Origin: Thermoanaerobaculia bacterium
GTDB taxonomy: Bacteria; Acidobacteriota; Thermoanaerobaculia; Multivoradales; JAIOJS01
Assembly (NCBI GenBank): GCA_030429235.1
Contig: JAUIDB010000004.1
Span: 124,001 to 188,000, forward strand
DNA length: 64,000 nt
Reading direction: 5' to 3'
The notes under the pieces were generated by a model. It was not told the DNA's origin, searched no databases, and saw nothing but the letters and a program-made list of their open reading frames with translations. Positions 41,669-51,013 of the stretch are shown here, piece after piece. Made by a program: the position numbers and the translations under genes. Each line of letters starts with the position of its first letter. The stretch's first letter is position 1.

Positions 41669-42562
41669 CTACAGGATGGGGTCCTTCCCCGTGATGCGCC
41701 GGAAGGCCTCGACGTAGCGGTCGAGCGTGCCTTGCACCACCGGCGGAGCGAGCACCGGCGGAGTGGATTCGTGGTCCCAACCCGCTTCGTCCAGCCAGTT
41801 GCGTACGTACTGCTTGTCGAAGGAGGCCGGCTCGACGCCCGGCGTCCAGGCCTCGGCCTCCCAGTAGCGAGAGGAGTCCGGCGTCAAGACCTCGTCGATC
41901 AGCACGATCTCGCCATCGAGCCGCCCGAACTCGAACTTGGTGTCCGCCAGGATCAGGCCCTGAGCTTCGGCGTGTTCTCCTCCACGCCCAAAGATCTCGA
42001 GGGTCAAGTGCCGCAACCGGTCGCTGGTCTCCTGCCCGATGGCGGCCGCCATGAACTCTTCGGATACGTTCTCGTCGTGGCCCGACTCCGCTTTGGTCGC
42101 CGGCGTGAAGATGGGGGAGGGCAGCCGATCGGCCCGTTGTAGGCCGGCGGGAAGTCGGATCCCACAGGTCTCGCCGGTGCGACTGTATTCACGGAAGGCA
42201 CTCCCCGCCAGATAGCCGCGCGCCACACACTCGAAGGGGATCACCTCGGCCTTGCGGACCAGGACCGAGCGGCCCCGGAGGATGTCGGCCGATGCGGCCA
42301 GGCTCGCCGGAAAGTCCTCCGGCTCGGTCGCCAGCAGGTGGTTCGGAACCAGCGCCGAGAACTTCTCGAACCAGAAGTTGGTCAACTGATTGAGGATCTT
42401 CCCCTTGCCCGGAATCGCTGGTTCGAGGATGTGGTCGTAGGCCGAGATGCGATCGCAGGCCACGATCAGCAGGGTATCGCCGAGGTCGTAGATATCGCGG
42501 ACCTTGCCGCGCTTGGGTGCCGGGACTCCGGCGAGGTTGGTTTCACGGACAGCTATGGACAT
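41669..42562 (-). CDS. purC: Phosphoribosylaminoimidazole-succinocarboxamide synthase
   Basis: A 297-residue SAICAR synthetase of purine synthesis. KRGKVRDIYDLGDTLLIVAC, DRISAYDHILEPAIPGKG, ECVARGYLAGSAFREY and LILADTKFEFGRLDGEIVLI are typical. A GTG at 42577 is in frame, but ATG 42562 has a CGGAGA site 5 bases upstream and is preferred. Length is that of the longer PurC subtype. It is not linked to other pur genes here. Confidence 0.96.
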   Translation of the reverse strand: MSIAVRETNLAGVPAPKRGKVRDIYDLGDTLLIVACDRISAYDHILEPAIPGKGKILNQLTNFWFEKFSALVPNHLLATEPEDFPASLAASADILRGRSVLVRKAEVIPFECVARGYLAGSAFREYSRTGETCGIRLPAGLQRADRLPSPIFTPATKAESGHDENVSEEFMAAAIGQETSDRLRHLTLEIFGRGGEHAEAQGLILADTKFEFGRLDGEIVLIDEVLTPDSSRYWEAEAWTPGVEPASFDKQYVRNWLDEAGWDHESTPPVLAPPVVQGTLDRYVEAFRRITGKDPIL

Positions 42563-42618
42563 GGTGTTCTCCGACACGGTTCGATTCGGGGGATGACTCT
42601 ATTCGAGGGACTCCGGGG

Positions 42619-44640
42619 TCAGTGGCTACCGACCCCGCGGGCGTACACGCGATCGAGAGCACCGATGAGCGTCGGATCGTCGATCGTGACGAAGCGTTGA
42701 TTCTTCCATACCGAGCCGTCGACCACTTCGTACACCGTCACCGGCTCCAGCCCCTTGAGACGGGCCCGACCCAGCTTGCGGATGCCGATGTAGAGACGCC
42801 GCTCGGCGGCGTCGATCGAGAACCCGACGTACCGGCGATTCCCGTCCTGGACGCGATACAACGACTCGATCCCAGCATCCTGGCTGATCGCTTCGATGTA
42901 CTCGCCGGTGGCGACGATTCCCTCGTTGATCAACTTGCCGTTCTGATTGAGATAGGCGTAGAAAGGCCGACTCTCCTCCTCCTTGTCCACCACATCCGCT
43001 TCCTGCACGGCCAGCGGAGAGAAGAACTGGTGCACCTCCTCCTCGCGATATCCGAGGCTGATGAGGAGAATCTTGATCTCCTCGATCTCGCGCATCGACT
43101 TTCCGGTGGTCAGGCGGGTCAGTTCGACGACGCCGTGGCCGAAGAATTCGAATCGGTCGGGACCACCCTGGGCTCCTCCCTGGATCGGTAACAGTCGGTA
43201 GTTGCCATGGTTCAGCGCGATCCGCAGGCCGCGATCGAAGGGGAACCCCTCCTCGAGAGCCTTGCGGTAGAGCCGCTGGATCTCGATCGCTACGAACAGC
43301 ATCCGCCAGGCTTCCCGGGCCGAGTAGAAGGCACCGTCGCCGAGGTACTTCTCCAGCTTCAGCCGCAGCAACGCCGCAATGCGGTTCACCCGGCGTTGGA
43401 ACCGGAACATCTGGCGGAACGCACTGTCCTGAAGCTCGGAACCGGCTCGGCGCAACATGGTGACGGTGCTGGAGAAGTCGGTGATGTCGTAGATCATGCC
43501 GAAACGCGAGACCTGCGGATCGACCACCCACGGAGCCATGAAGTCGAGCGGCCGAGTGGCGTGTGACACCTGGGTCAACGAAGCGCCGACCCAGGTCCGG
43601 TTCAGGGCTCGGTCCCGGAAGTAGTGACCGTCGTCCTTGGCCTCGAGCGGGATGATCAATCGGCGCAACCCGTGGAAGAGCTCGAACTCCTTGAGTTTCA
43701 GGAGGAGCCGTTCCCACACCTGCACCTGCTCGCGGCCCAGGAAACGATCAGGGTTGTAGCCCTCGCAGGTCGAGAGGAAGGTCATGTACCCCCGACAGCG
43801 CAACAGTTCGGCCGGATCCTGGCTGTTCACGCCCAGCAGACTCCGGGCTCCCTGGTGCAATACGGGATCGGTAGGGAAGCGCTCACGGTGCCACTCTCTC
43901 AGCTTGGCGAGACGGTAGCGAAGGTCGCGGCCATCGATCTGGAGGTTGTGCTGGAAATAGACCGTCAGCTCGGAGAGGTCGGGACTGATGTGGTCCTCGG
44001 TGAAGATCAGGACGTTGTCCCGCATGCGCCCCAGCAGGGTAGGGAAGAGCTCCTGCTCGACCTCTTCGGTGTCGGAAGCCAGGCGATGCACAGAGTCGTA
44101 GGTCAAGGCCAGCACCCGATCGAGGAAGCGGAAGAAGACCGAGTACTTGATCTCACCGCCCTTCTCGCGCCCGATCTGGGAATCGAGGCGCACGATCCGA
44201 CCAGGGGTTCCCTGCAGCACGCGCGCCACATCGAGCGAGTGCAGCAACCAGAAGATGTCGGGATACCGCCGACCGGCACTCGAGGTCGTGACGTTGTCGG
44301 TCGCTCGCTCGAGCTGACGGCGGTAGGTCTCCCAGGCCTGGTCGTGTGCCGCCTTGTCGTGGGACTGGCGCTTGAGGATCCGGACCTGCAGTTCCTCTTC
44401 GCTACGCAGATACGCCTGGAGCGAACTCTTGAGTTCCTGCAGGCCATCCGTCACCAGGATGGGGAAGCCGCGCAGCGGCGTGGCCGTCTCGTCGCGCAGG
44501 AAGATCTTCTGGGGCTGCGGCAGCCGATCCGCTACCTCCGGCATCAGTTCGAGGATCTCGGAGGGTGTCGGCCGCAGGAAGTTCATCGGTCCCCGTAGGG
44601 CCCGGGTCAAGCTCTTCAGGCTGGAGTGGTCGTCGGTCAT
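42619..44640 (-). CDS. Large protein with a divergent class III nucleotide-cyclase-like domain
   Basis: A 673-residue protein without membrane segments. Residues 1-370 are mostly helical and unrecognised. Residues about 378-530 follow the class III cyclase pattern: GMIYDITDFSSTVTML (first metal Asp), KLEKYLGDGAFYSAREAW (substrate Lys, second metal Asp), FDRGLRIALNHGNYRL, then PDRFEFFGHGVVELTRL. In the last motif the usual VNxAxR Asn is replaced, so catalysis may be lost or altered. Residues 530-673 may form a PilZ- or PAS-like beta region. It lies 57 bases upstream of purC on the same strand. Role unknown, possibly signalling. Confidence 0.65.
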   Translation of the reverse strand: MTDDHSSLKSLTRALRGPMNFLRPTPSEILELMPEVADRLPQPQKIFLRDETATPLRGFPILVTDGLQELKSSLQAYLRSEEELQVRILKRQSHDKAAHDQAWETYRRQLERATDNVTTSSAGRRYPDIFWLLHSLDVARVLQGTPGRIVRLDSQIGREKGGEIKYSVFFRFLDRVLALTYDSVHRLASDTEEVEQELFPTLLGRMRDNVLIFTEDHISPDLSELTVYFQHNLQIDGRDLRYRLAKLREWHRERFPTDPVLHQGARSLLGVNSQDPAELLRCRGYMTFLSTCEGYNPDRFLGREQVQVWERLLLKLKEFELFHGLRRLIIPLEAKDDGHYFRDRALNRTWVGASLTQVSHATRPLDFMAPWVVDPQVSRFGMIYDITDFSSTVTMLRRAGSELQDSAFRQMFRFQRRVNRIAALLRLKLEKYLGDGAFYSAREAWRMLFVAIEIQRLYRKALEEGFPFDRGLRIALNHGNYRLLPIQGGAQGGPDRFEFFGHGVVELTRLTTGKSMREIEEIKILLISLGYREEEVHQFFSPLAVQEADVVDKEEESRPFYAYLNQNGKLINEGIVATGEYIEAISQDAGIESLYRVQDGNRRYVGFSIDAAERRLYIGIRKLGRARLKGLEPVTVYEVVDGSVWKNQRFVTIDDPTLIGALDRVYARGVGSH

Positions 44641-44699
44641 GGTTGAGTGTCGTAGTCTACAACCCGCATCATTCTTGCGACGTTGTGTAGACTGCCACG

Positions 44700-45500
44700 A
44701 TGGAGTTCCCTCTGCTGGAAGTGCGTGACCTCACCGTGCGACTCCGCGACCAGCCAGCGGACCAACGTCCGCTGGTGGATCGAGTGCAGCTGACGGTCGC
44801 TCCGGGCGAGGTCGTAGCCTTGCTCGGAGAGTCCGGGGCTGGCAAGAGCTTGACCGCTCGCGCTCTGCTCGACCTCCTGCCGCCTGGCCTCGAATTCGAC
44901 GGGGAGATCCTCTGGCGGGGCCAGGTCTGGACGCGAGACGACCAGCGGCGCGCGCGCGGTCGACAGATCGGACTGGTCTTCCAGGAGACCCTGACCACGC
45001 TCGATCCCCTCTTCACGGCGCGACGCCAGCTCTGCCAAGTACTCCAGGCGTGCCTGGGGCTGGCAACGTCCGAGGCCGAGGGCCGCGTCGACGACCTCTT
45101 GGACAGCGTCGGTCTCGACCCGAAGCTCGGCGCGCGCTTTCCCCACCAGCTCTCCGGCGGACAGCGGCAGCGCCTCGGGATCGCGCTGGCGTTGGCCGGT
45201 GCACCCTCCCTGCTGATTGCCGACGAACCGACCAGCGCCCTCGACCCTCCTCGCCGGTGGGAGCTGATCCAGTGCTGGCGCCAATTGGTGAGCGAGTCCG
45301 ATCGCGCGTTGCTGCTCCTGACCCATGACTTCGAGCTGGTCGAGAGCCTCTGCGACCGAATCGTCGCCCTCGACCGTGGCCGCGTCGTCGAGGTCGGCGC
45401 CACCGCCGATCTCCTCGGCACGCCGCGTGACCCGTCGGTCCGTCGACTGGTCGATTCCTACCGAGCGGCCCGGGAACGACGAGGCTGGGACCTCTCCTGA
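44700..45500 (+). CDS. Oligopeptide/dipeptide-type ABC transporter ATPase (DppD/OppD-like)
   Basis: A 266-residue ATPase. LLGESGAGKSLTARALLDLL is Walker A, GLVFQETLTTLDPLF the Q-loop typical of Opp/Dpp, [17 protein letters not shown] the signature and LLIADEPTSALDPP Walker B. It energises import of peptides or nickel-like cargo in known systems. The partner ATPase follows with a one-base overlap (TGATG). No permease or binding protein is in the window, so cargo is unknown. Confidence 0.9.
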   Translation: MEFPLLEVRDLTVRLRDQPADQRPLVDRVQLTVAPGEVVALLGESGAGKSLTARALLDLLPPGLEFDGEILWRGQVWTRDDQRRARGRQIGLVFQETLTTLDPLFTARRQLCQVLQACLGLATSEAEGRVDDLLDSVGLDPKLGARFPHQLSGGQRQRLGIALALAGAPSLLIADEPTSALDPPRRWELIQCWRQLVSESDRALLLLTHDFELVESLCDRIVALDRGRVVEVGATADLLGTPRDPSVRRLVDSYRAARERRGWDLS

Positions 45501-46309
45501 TGTCTCCCGAACGACTCGATGGCCAGCGCGGGCCCGTAGACAACGAGGAGGCCCTGCTGCAACTCGACTCGGTCTCGCGTATCTACCCGGTGACCCGGGT
45601 TCGAGCCCTGGATCAGGTCTCGATCGCGGTCTCGGCCGGAGAGTGCGTGGGAGTGGTCGGGGAATCGGGGAGCGGCAAGTCGACCCTGGCGCGGGTCGCC
45701 GTCGCTCTGGAGCGCCCCGACACCGGATCGGTTCGGTTCGACGGTCTCGATCTGGGCACGCTCGGCGGTTCGGAGCTCCGTCGGCTCCGCTGTGAGTTCC
45801 AGCTTCTCTTCCAGGATTCCATCGCCGCCTTGCCATCCCGGCAGACGGTAGGACGCACGCTCCGCGAACCATTGCTCGCGCACCGTCGGCCCGAGGCCAG
45901 CGACCCGGAGCTGGTGGCCCGCTGGCTGGCACGGGTGGAGTTGTCTCCGGAGCTGGAACCGCGGTATCCCCACGAACTCTCCGGTGGAGAGCGCCAGCGA
46001 GTGGCCCTGGCCAGGGCGCTCGTGCTCGAACCCCGGCTCCTGGTCGCAGACGAACCGGTGAGTTCCCTCGACCCCTCGGTGCGCGAGCGGATTCTGCACC
46101 TGCTGGTCCGATTGCAGCGCGAACTGGGGCTCTCGGTTCTACTGATCAGTCACGACCTGTCGACCGTAGCCCGGATGGCGAGTCGAACGGTGGTGCTCGA
46201 TCAGGGCCAGGTGGCCGAGGAGGGCCCCACCGACCTCGTGCTGCGAGACCCGCGAGCGGTGGCGACCCGCCGACTCTTGGATCCTCCTACCACCTCCCGC
46301 GTCGGATGA
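45500..46309 (+). CDS. Oligopeptide/dipeptide-type ABC transporter ATPase (DppF/OppF-like)
   Basis: A 269-residue ATPase with [56 protein letters not shown] and LLVADEPVSSLDPSVRERIL. The C-terminal OppF oligopeptide-transporter extension is short. It forms a pair with the preceding ATPase, and both lack linked permeases. The next gene, 225 bases on, belongs to a separate export operon. Confidence 0.9.
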   Translation: MSPERLDGQRGPVDNEEALLQLDSVSRIYPVTRVRALDQVSIAVSAGECVGVVGESGSGKSTLARVAVALERPDTGSVRFDGLDLGTLGGSELRRLRCEFQLLFQDSIAALPSRQTVGRTLREPLLAHRRPEASDPELVARWLARVELSPELEPRYPHELSGGERQRVALARALVLEPRLLVADEPVSSLDPSVRERILHLLVRLQRELGLSVLLISHDLSTVARMASRTVVLDQGQVAEEGPTDLVLRDPRAVATRRLLDPPTTSRVG

Positions 46310-46498
46310 CGAGAGGCTAGAATTCGCCGGGCGTGGTCGCGGAGCCCCCGTCCGCGGGCCGCAGACGCGTCGACACCGTAGAGAGAAGGCGAATGGACGG
46401 GCCACAGCCAGCCAAAACGGCTCGCTGGGGAAACTTTTGTCGGACCTTCGCGTAGTCTCAGACAAGGGCAGGCCAGAGCCCACAACGACGGCTGAACG

Positions 46499-46510
46499 AC
46501 TCAGCTGAGT
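46499..46510 (+). promoter_or_regulatory. 12-bp perfect palindrome upstream of the export operon
   Basis: ACTCAGCTGAGT, 23 bases before the tolC-like ATG. The position suits an operator for a dimeric repressor, but there is only one copy and no regulator gene nearby. Confidence 0.3.
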
Positions 46511-46533
46511 GACTGATCAAGAGGGAGTGTGTG

Positions 46534-48174
46534 ATGAGCAGATACGATGAGAATGTGATGGGCCGCGGTGCGACTGCGCTCTGTCTCACGGGGTTGTTGG
46601 CGCTGGCGAGCGTCGGGGTCTTGCCCGCCCAGGAGAGCATCGCGCTGTCGACCGAGGTCAACCAGGACCTGGGTCCGAGCGGGGTCGAGGTTCGGGGCAA
46701 CGAGGTGCAGCTGTCGGTAGAGGATGCCGTCGCGCTCGCCCTCGGACGCAATCTGGGCCTTCAGGTCCGGCGCTACGACCGTCAGCAGTTCCAGCTGCAG
46801 ATCGACGAAGCGGTCGGCATCTACGACACCACCCTGGGGGCGCGACTCACCATTACCGAAGAGACGTCACCCTCCGCGACCGAACTCGACGGAGCGGCGA
46901 TTCTCACCGACGAGAACCGGACCTACGGTCTCGAGGTCTCACAGCTCACTCCGTGGGGAGGTACCGGCACGGTCAGCTTCGGGACCTTCAACCGAGACAG
47001 CAACTCGACCTTCAGCAGCCTCAATCCGTTCTTCTCCAGCGATCTCGACGTGACGTTCTCCCAGCCACTGCTGCGTGACTTCGGTCGGAGCGTGACGGAT
47101 CGCGGCATCGAAATCGCTCGTCTCAACGACGACATGAACCGCGAGGGTTTCGAGCAGCAGGTCACGGCCACCATTCAACAGGTGGTCAACGCCTACTTTG
47201 CGCTGGTCGAGGCGCGCGCGCAGGTCGACGTGGCGCGCGAGAGCAAGGACCTAGCGGTCGAGCTGCACGACATGAACAAGGTGCGGGTCGAAGTCGGTAC
47301 CCTCGCGCCGCTCGAGTTGACGACCAGCGAGGTCGGGATCGCCACCCGAGAGGAGGAGATCATCCTCGCCGAGCAGCGAGTCGGTGACGCCGAAGACGAC
47401 CTCCGCACCCTGCTCAATCTCGAGGAAGGTCCTCTGTGGAACACGGCCATCATCCCCGTGGCCCCTGAGGAGCCGTCCCGAGTGTCGATCGATCTCGAAC
47501 AAGCGATCGCCAAGTCCCTCGAGGCCCGCCCCGAGGTGCGCTCCAAGAAGCTCGAACTCGAGCGTCTCGGTATCGACGCCTCCTACTGGCAGAATCAGCT
47601 CCTCCCTAGTCTCAACGCCTCCCTGACCTACGGCTACAACGGTCTCGGTGGTGACGTGATCGAACGGGACATCGACGGCAACGTCCTCAGCGTAATACCT
47701 GGCGGCTTCGGCGACTCAGTGGACCAGATCCTCGATCGCGACTTCGACGGTTGGCGTTTCGAGGTGACCTTCGGGATGCCGATCCAGAACCGCACCGCGA
47801 AGGCCCGCAAGGCCCGGGCGGATCTCGATGTCGACCAGGGCCGGCTCGAGCTCACCGAGCTGACGCAGTCGATCCGTACCGAGGTGCGCAAGGCGGTGCG
47901 AGCCGTCCGCTCGGCGGAGAAGCAGATCGACTCGGCGCAGGCATCGGTGCGGTTGGCGGACAAGAACCTCGACGCCGAACGGAAGCGCTACGAGAATGGG
48001 CTCTCGACCAGTTACCAGGTTCTGGACGTGCAAGAGGACCTGAGCCAGGCCCGGAGCCGCGAGGTTTCGGCCAAGGCCTCCTACCGCCGTGCCGTGGCCG
48101 AGTACTACCGCGCCGTCGGAAACCTGCTCGAGGTATCGGGTGTGGAATGGGCCGACGAGTCGGACGTAGAGTGA
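46534..48174 (+). CDS. TolC-family outer-membrane efflux channel
   Basis: A 546-residue protein with signal peptide (ALCLTGLLALASVGVLPAQ). Two OEP repeats with long coiled-coil helices: LSVEDAVALALGRNLGLQVR begins the first, and RVSIDLEQAIAKSLEARPEV the second. ENGLSTSYQVLDVQEDLSQA is typical of the C-terminal repeat. It forms a trimeric channel for export. ATG 46534 is preferred over GTG 46531 by its spacing to GAGGGA. It heads a run with Yip1, HlyD and MacB-type genes. Confidence 0.92.
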   Translation: MSRYDENVMGRGATALCLTGLLALASVGVLPAQESIALSTEVNQDLGPSGVEVRGNEVQLSVEDAVALALGRNLGLQVRRYDRQQFQLQIDEAVGIYDTTLGARLTITEETSPSATELDGAAILTDENRTYGLEVSQLTPWGGTGTVSFGTFNRDSNSTFSSLNPFFSSDLDVTFSQPLLRDFGRSVTDRGIEIARLNDDMNREGFEQQVTATIQQVVNAYFALVEARAQVDVARESKDLAVELHDMNKVRVEVGTLAPLELTTSEVGIATREEEIILAEQRVGDAEDDLRTLLNLEEGPLWNTAIIPVAPEEPSRVSIDLEQAIAKSLEARPEVRSKKLELERLGIDASYWQNQLLPSLNASLTYGYNGLGGDVIERDIDGNVLSVIPGGFGDSVDQILDRDFDGWRFEVTFGMPIQNRTAKARKARADLDVDQGRLELTELTQSIRTEVRKAVRAVRSAEKQIDSAQASVRLADKNLDAERKRYENGLSTSYQVLDVQEDLSQARSREVSAKASYRRAVAEYYRAVGNLLEVSGVEWADESDVE

Positions 48175-48215
48175 GATAGGGAACGGGCACCCCGCCCAAT
48201 CGGGGTAGGATCCAG

Positions 48216-48263
48216 AAGGCCGTCCCGGTCGCTGCGGTAGAACCCGCATCGACGGACGGCCTT
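48216..48263 (+). other. Nested hairpin between the tolC-like and Yip1 genes
   Basis: Outer arms AAGGCCGTCC (48216-48225) and GGACGGCCTT (48254-48263) pair perfectly. Inside, GTCG/CGAC and TGCGG/CCGCA continue the stem around a TAGAAC loop. No U tract follows, so it may attenuate or process the transcript rather than terminate it. Confidence 0.6.
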
Positions 48264-48318
48264 CCGGCGTTTGGAGCGGACCGTTCCCATTCCAGAACCG
48301 TTCGAGAAGGAGAACCTC

Positions 48319-49017
48319 ATGCAAGAATCCAGTTTCGGTCGCGTCGTCGGTGCCCTGGCGAGCCCCGACAAGACCTTCGCCGCCATCGCCCAGAAACCAA
48401 CCTGGTTGGTGGCCTTCCTCGTCCTCATCGCGGCCTCACTGCTCAGCGCCGTGGTGATCACCCCGCGCGTCGATCTCGAGGATGTCGTCCAAACCTCGTT
48501 CGAACAGCGTGGACAGTCGGTCTCGGCCGAGGACCTCGACGCGGCGGTCGACATGGCCGAAAACCTCCGCTGGTTCGGAGCCGTGATGCAACTGGTGGTC
48601 GCGCCGATTATCTACCTGCTCTGCGCCGCGATCCTGATGGTCTGCTTCAAACTGGTGGGAGGAGAGATCGACTTCCGCACGAGTTGGGCCGCTTCCCTGC
48701 ACGGTTGGATGCCAATGGCGGTGCTGGCCCTGCTCATCGTGCCGGTGGTGATCGGCCAGTCGGAGGTCTCGGCCGAAGCGGTGAACTCGGGGAAGTTCCT
48801 GAGCTCCCACCTCGGCATCTTCGCCCCCGAGGGAGCCTCGAAGGCCCTCAAGGCACTGCTTTCCAGCCTCGACTTCTTCACCCTCTGGACCCTGTTCACC
48901 ATGAGCGTCGCCTACAAACACGCCGCCCGCGTGTCGATGGGCACGTCGGCCACGGTCGTCACCGGCCTCTGGTTGCTGTGGGTGGGTGTCAAGGTCGGCC
49001 TGGCGCTGATCTTCTAA
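48319..49017 (+). CDS. Yip1-domain membrane protein
   Basis: A 232-residue integral membrane protein with an AAGGAG site before ATG 48319. It starts with the typical Yip1/DUF1282 opening (FGRVVGALASPDKTFAAIAQKPTWLVAFLV). Four or five hydrophobic segments follow (LVVAPIIYLLCAAILMVCF, WMPMAVLALLIVPVVIG and others). Function in bacteria is unclear. It lies between the outer-membrane channel and the adaptor of an export system, which suggests a membrane-associated accessory role. Confidence 0.8.
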   Translation: MQESSFGRVVGALASPDKTFAAIAQKPTWLVAFLVLIAASLLSAVVITPRVDLEDVVQTSFEQRGQSVSAEDLDAAVDMAENLRWFGAVMQLVVAPIIYLLCAAILMVCFKLVGGEIDFRTSWAASLHGWMPMAVLALLIVPVVIGQSEVSAEAVNSGKFLSSHLGIFAPEGASKALKALLSSLDFFTLWTLFTMSVAYKHAARVSMGTSATVVTGLWLLWVGVKVGLALIF

Positions 49018-49073
49018 GGCGTCGTTGCCGTCGCCTCCCACTGAGTCCCTGATCTGAGAGAAAGGCATCCGCC

Positions 49074-50303
49074 GTGAAGAAGTTCGTCATCCCCACCGTC
49101 GTGGTCCTGGTTCTGCTCGCCATCGTCTGGAGCAGCCTGTCCGGTAGCTTCCAGTCCGAGAAGGGTGCCAAGGTCTACACCGAACCCGCCGAGCGGCGTG
49201 CCATCTCTCACGTGGTCAAGGCCAGCGGCCAGATCGACCCGCGTACCAAGGTCAACGTCTCAGCGCACATCGTGGCCAAGATCGAGACCCTCTACGTGGA
49301 AGAGGGGCAGGAAGTCGTCAAAGGACAGCCCTTCCTCGAACTCGAGAAGGAGACCCTGCAAGCCATCCAGCAGCAGGCCTCGGCCCAGTTGATGATCAAC
49401 CGTAGCCAGCTGCGGCAAGCTCGGATCGACCTCGAGGATGCCCAGTTGAAAAAGACGCGAGCCGAGCGTCTGCAAGGCCAGGGGATCTCGTCGGCCGAGG
49501 TCCTCGAAGCCGCCGTGCTGGCCGAGCGCTCGGCGCGGCTGCGCGTCGACCAGGCCGAAGAGGCGGTGCGCCAGGCCGAGGCCAATCTGGCCAAGGCAGA
49601 GGACGACCTCCGCAAGACGACGATCTACTCTCCGCTGACCGGTCGTGTGATCTCCCTCCAGGCCGAGGAGGGCGAGGTGGTGGTCTCCGGCACGATGAAC
49701 AACGCCGCCTCGGTGATCGGGGTGGTGGCCGATCTCTCCGAGGTGCTGGCCGAGGTCGATGTCGACGAGACCGAGATCGTCGACGTACAGTTGGGACAGC
49801 CCGCCCTGGTGGTAGTCGATGCGGTAGCAGACCACGAGTACAGCGGTACCGTGGTCGAGATCGCGTCCAGCGGTTTCCAACGACCGCAACAACCCGACGT
49901 CACCTTCTTCAAAGTCAAAGTGCTGATCGACGAACCGGACGAACGGCTCCGCCCCGGCATGTCGGCGCGCGCCGAACTCGAGGTCGCGACCCACCGCGAC
50001 ACCATCGTGGTCCCCATTCAGTCGGTGGTCTACCGGAAACCCCTGGACAGCGACTCCGACGACGAGTCGGTCGACGAGGTCAAGGTGGTCTTCACGGTGG
50101 ACGAGGGCGCGGCGAGCCAGCAGGCCGTCGAGATCGGAATCACCGACACCACCCACGCCGAGATCCTCACCGGCATCGAAGAGGGTCAGACCGTGGTCAC
50201 CGGGCCTTCGCGAACTCTCAAGAAGCTCCAACACGACGAGGCGGTGCGGGTGGAGAAGCAGGGGAGCGACGACGAGGAGGATGCCGAAGAGGAGGACAGC
50301 TAG
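49074..50303 (+). CDS. HlyD/MacA-family periplasmic adaptor
   Basis: A 409-residue protein with an N-terminal membrane anchor ([18 protein letters not shown]). A biotinyl-lipoyl-like half ([39 protein letters not shown]), a long coiled-coil hairpin (about 80-165), then [20 protein letters not shown] and a beta-barrel. The C-terminus is acidic ([11 protein letters not shown]). It should link the MacB-type pump to the TolC-type channel. GTG start; one-base overlap with the next gene. Confidence 0.92.
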   Translation: MKKFVIPTVVVLVLLAIVWSSLSGSFQSEKGAKVYTEPAERRAISHVVKASGQIDPRTKVNVSAHIVAKIETLYVEEGQEVVKGQPFLELEKETLQAIQQQASAQLMINRSQLRQARIDLEDAQLKKTRAERLQGQGISSAEVLEAAVLAERSARLRVDQAEEAVRQAEANLAKAEDDLRKTTIYSPLTGRVISLQAEEGEVVVSGTMNNAASVIGVVADLSEVLAEVDVDETEIVDVQLGQPALVVVDAVADHEYSGTVVEIASSGFQRPQQPDVTFFKVKVLIDEPDERLRPGMSARAELEVATHRDTIVVPIQSVVYRKPLDSDSDDESVDEVKVVFTVDEGAASQQAVEIGITDTTHAEILTGIEEGQTVVTGPSRTLKKLQHDEAVRVEKQGSDDEEDAEEEDS

Positions 50304-51013
50304 TGGACGCTGATCTCTCGAGTCCCCTCATCGAGTTGCGCGGCATCCGCAAGACCTACGTCATGGGGAGCCAGTTGGTCCACGCCCTGGACGGCGTCGA
50401 TCTCGATATCGGGCGCGGCGAGTACGTGGCCATCATGGGCGCATCGGGAAGCGGCAAGTCCACGCTGATGAACCTCCTCGGCTGCCTGGACACCCCGACC
50501 GAAGGGCACTACTCGCTCAACGGAGTCCAGGTCGAGGAGCTGAACGACGAGGAGTTGGCCCGGATCCGGAACCGCGAGATCGGTTTCGTGTTCCAGACCT
50601 TCAACCTGCTCTCCCGAACCACGGCCCTCCGCAACGTCGAACTGCCGCTGATCTACCGCGGGATGCCCCGTCGCGAACGCCTCGAGCGGGCTCGGGCCAC
50701 GCTGGAACGGGTGGGACTGGGGGACCGAGTCGACCACCAGCCCAACGAGCTGTCCGGCGGACAGCGCCAACGCGTAGCGATCGCGCGGGCCCTGGTCACC
50801 GACCCCTCGCTGGTGTTGGCCGACGAACCGACCGGAAACCTCGACTCGGCGACTTCGGTGGAGATCATGGAGCTCTTCGACGCGCTCCACGAGCAAGGCA
50901 ATACGGTGCTGCTGGTGACCCACGAACCGGACATCGCCGAACACGCCGAGCGCCGGATCGTGCTGCGCGATGGACAGGTTCTGCGCGACGAGCGCAATGG
51001 AGAAGCGGCATGA
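50303..51013 (+). CDS. MacB/LolD-type ABC ATPase
   Basis: A 236-residue ATPase of the MacB/LolD family. [19 protein letters not shown] (Walker A), [20 protein letters not shown] (Q-loop), [31 protein letters not shown] (Walker B) and [17 protein letters not shown]. It is separate from its permease, which starts at the ATGA overlap. With the adaptor and the TolC-type channel it makes a tripartite exporter. Confidence 0.95.
   Translation: MDADLSSPLIELRGIRKTYVMGSQLVHALDGVDLDIGRGEYVAIMGASGSGKSTLMNLLGCLDTPTEGHYSLNGVQVEELNDEELARIRNREIGFVFQTFNLLSRTTALRNVELPLIYRGMPRRERLERARATLERVGLGDRVDHQPNELSGGQRQRVAIARALVTDPSLVLADEPTGNLDSATSVEIMELFDALHEQGNTVLLVTHEPDIAEHAERRIVLRDGQVLRDERNGEAA

Noticed and set aside
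46310-46533. Regulator gene upstream of the export operon
   Set aside because: Only short frames without helix-turn-helix features; the region holds just a palindrome and a possible promoter.
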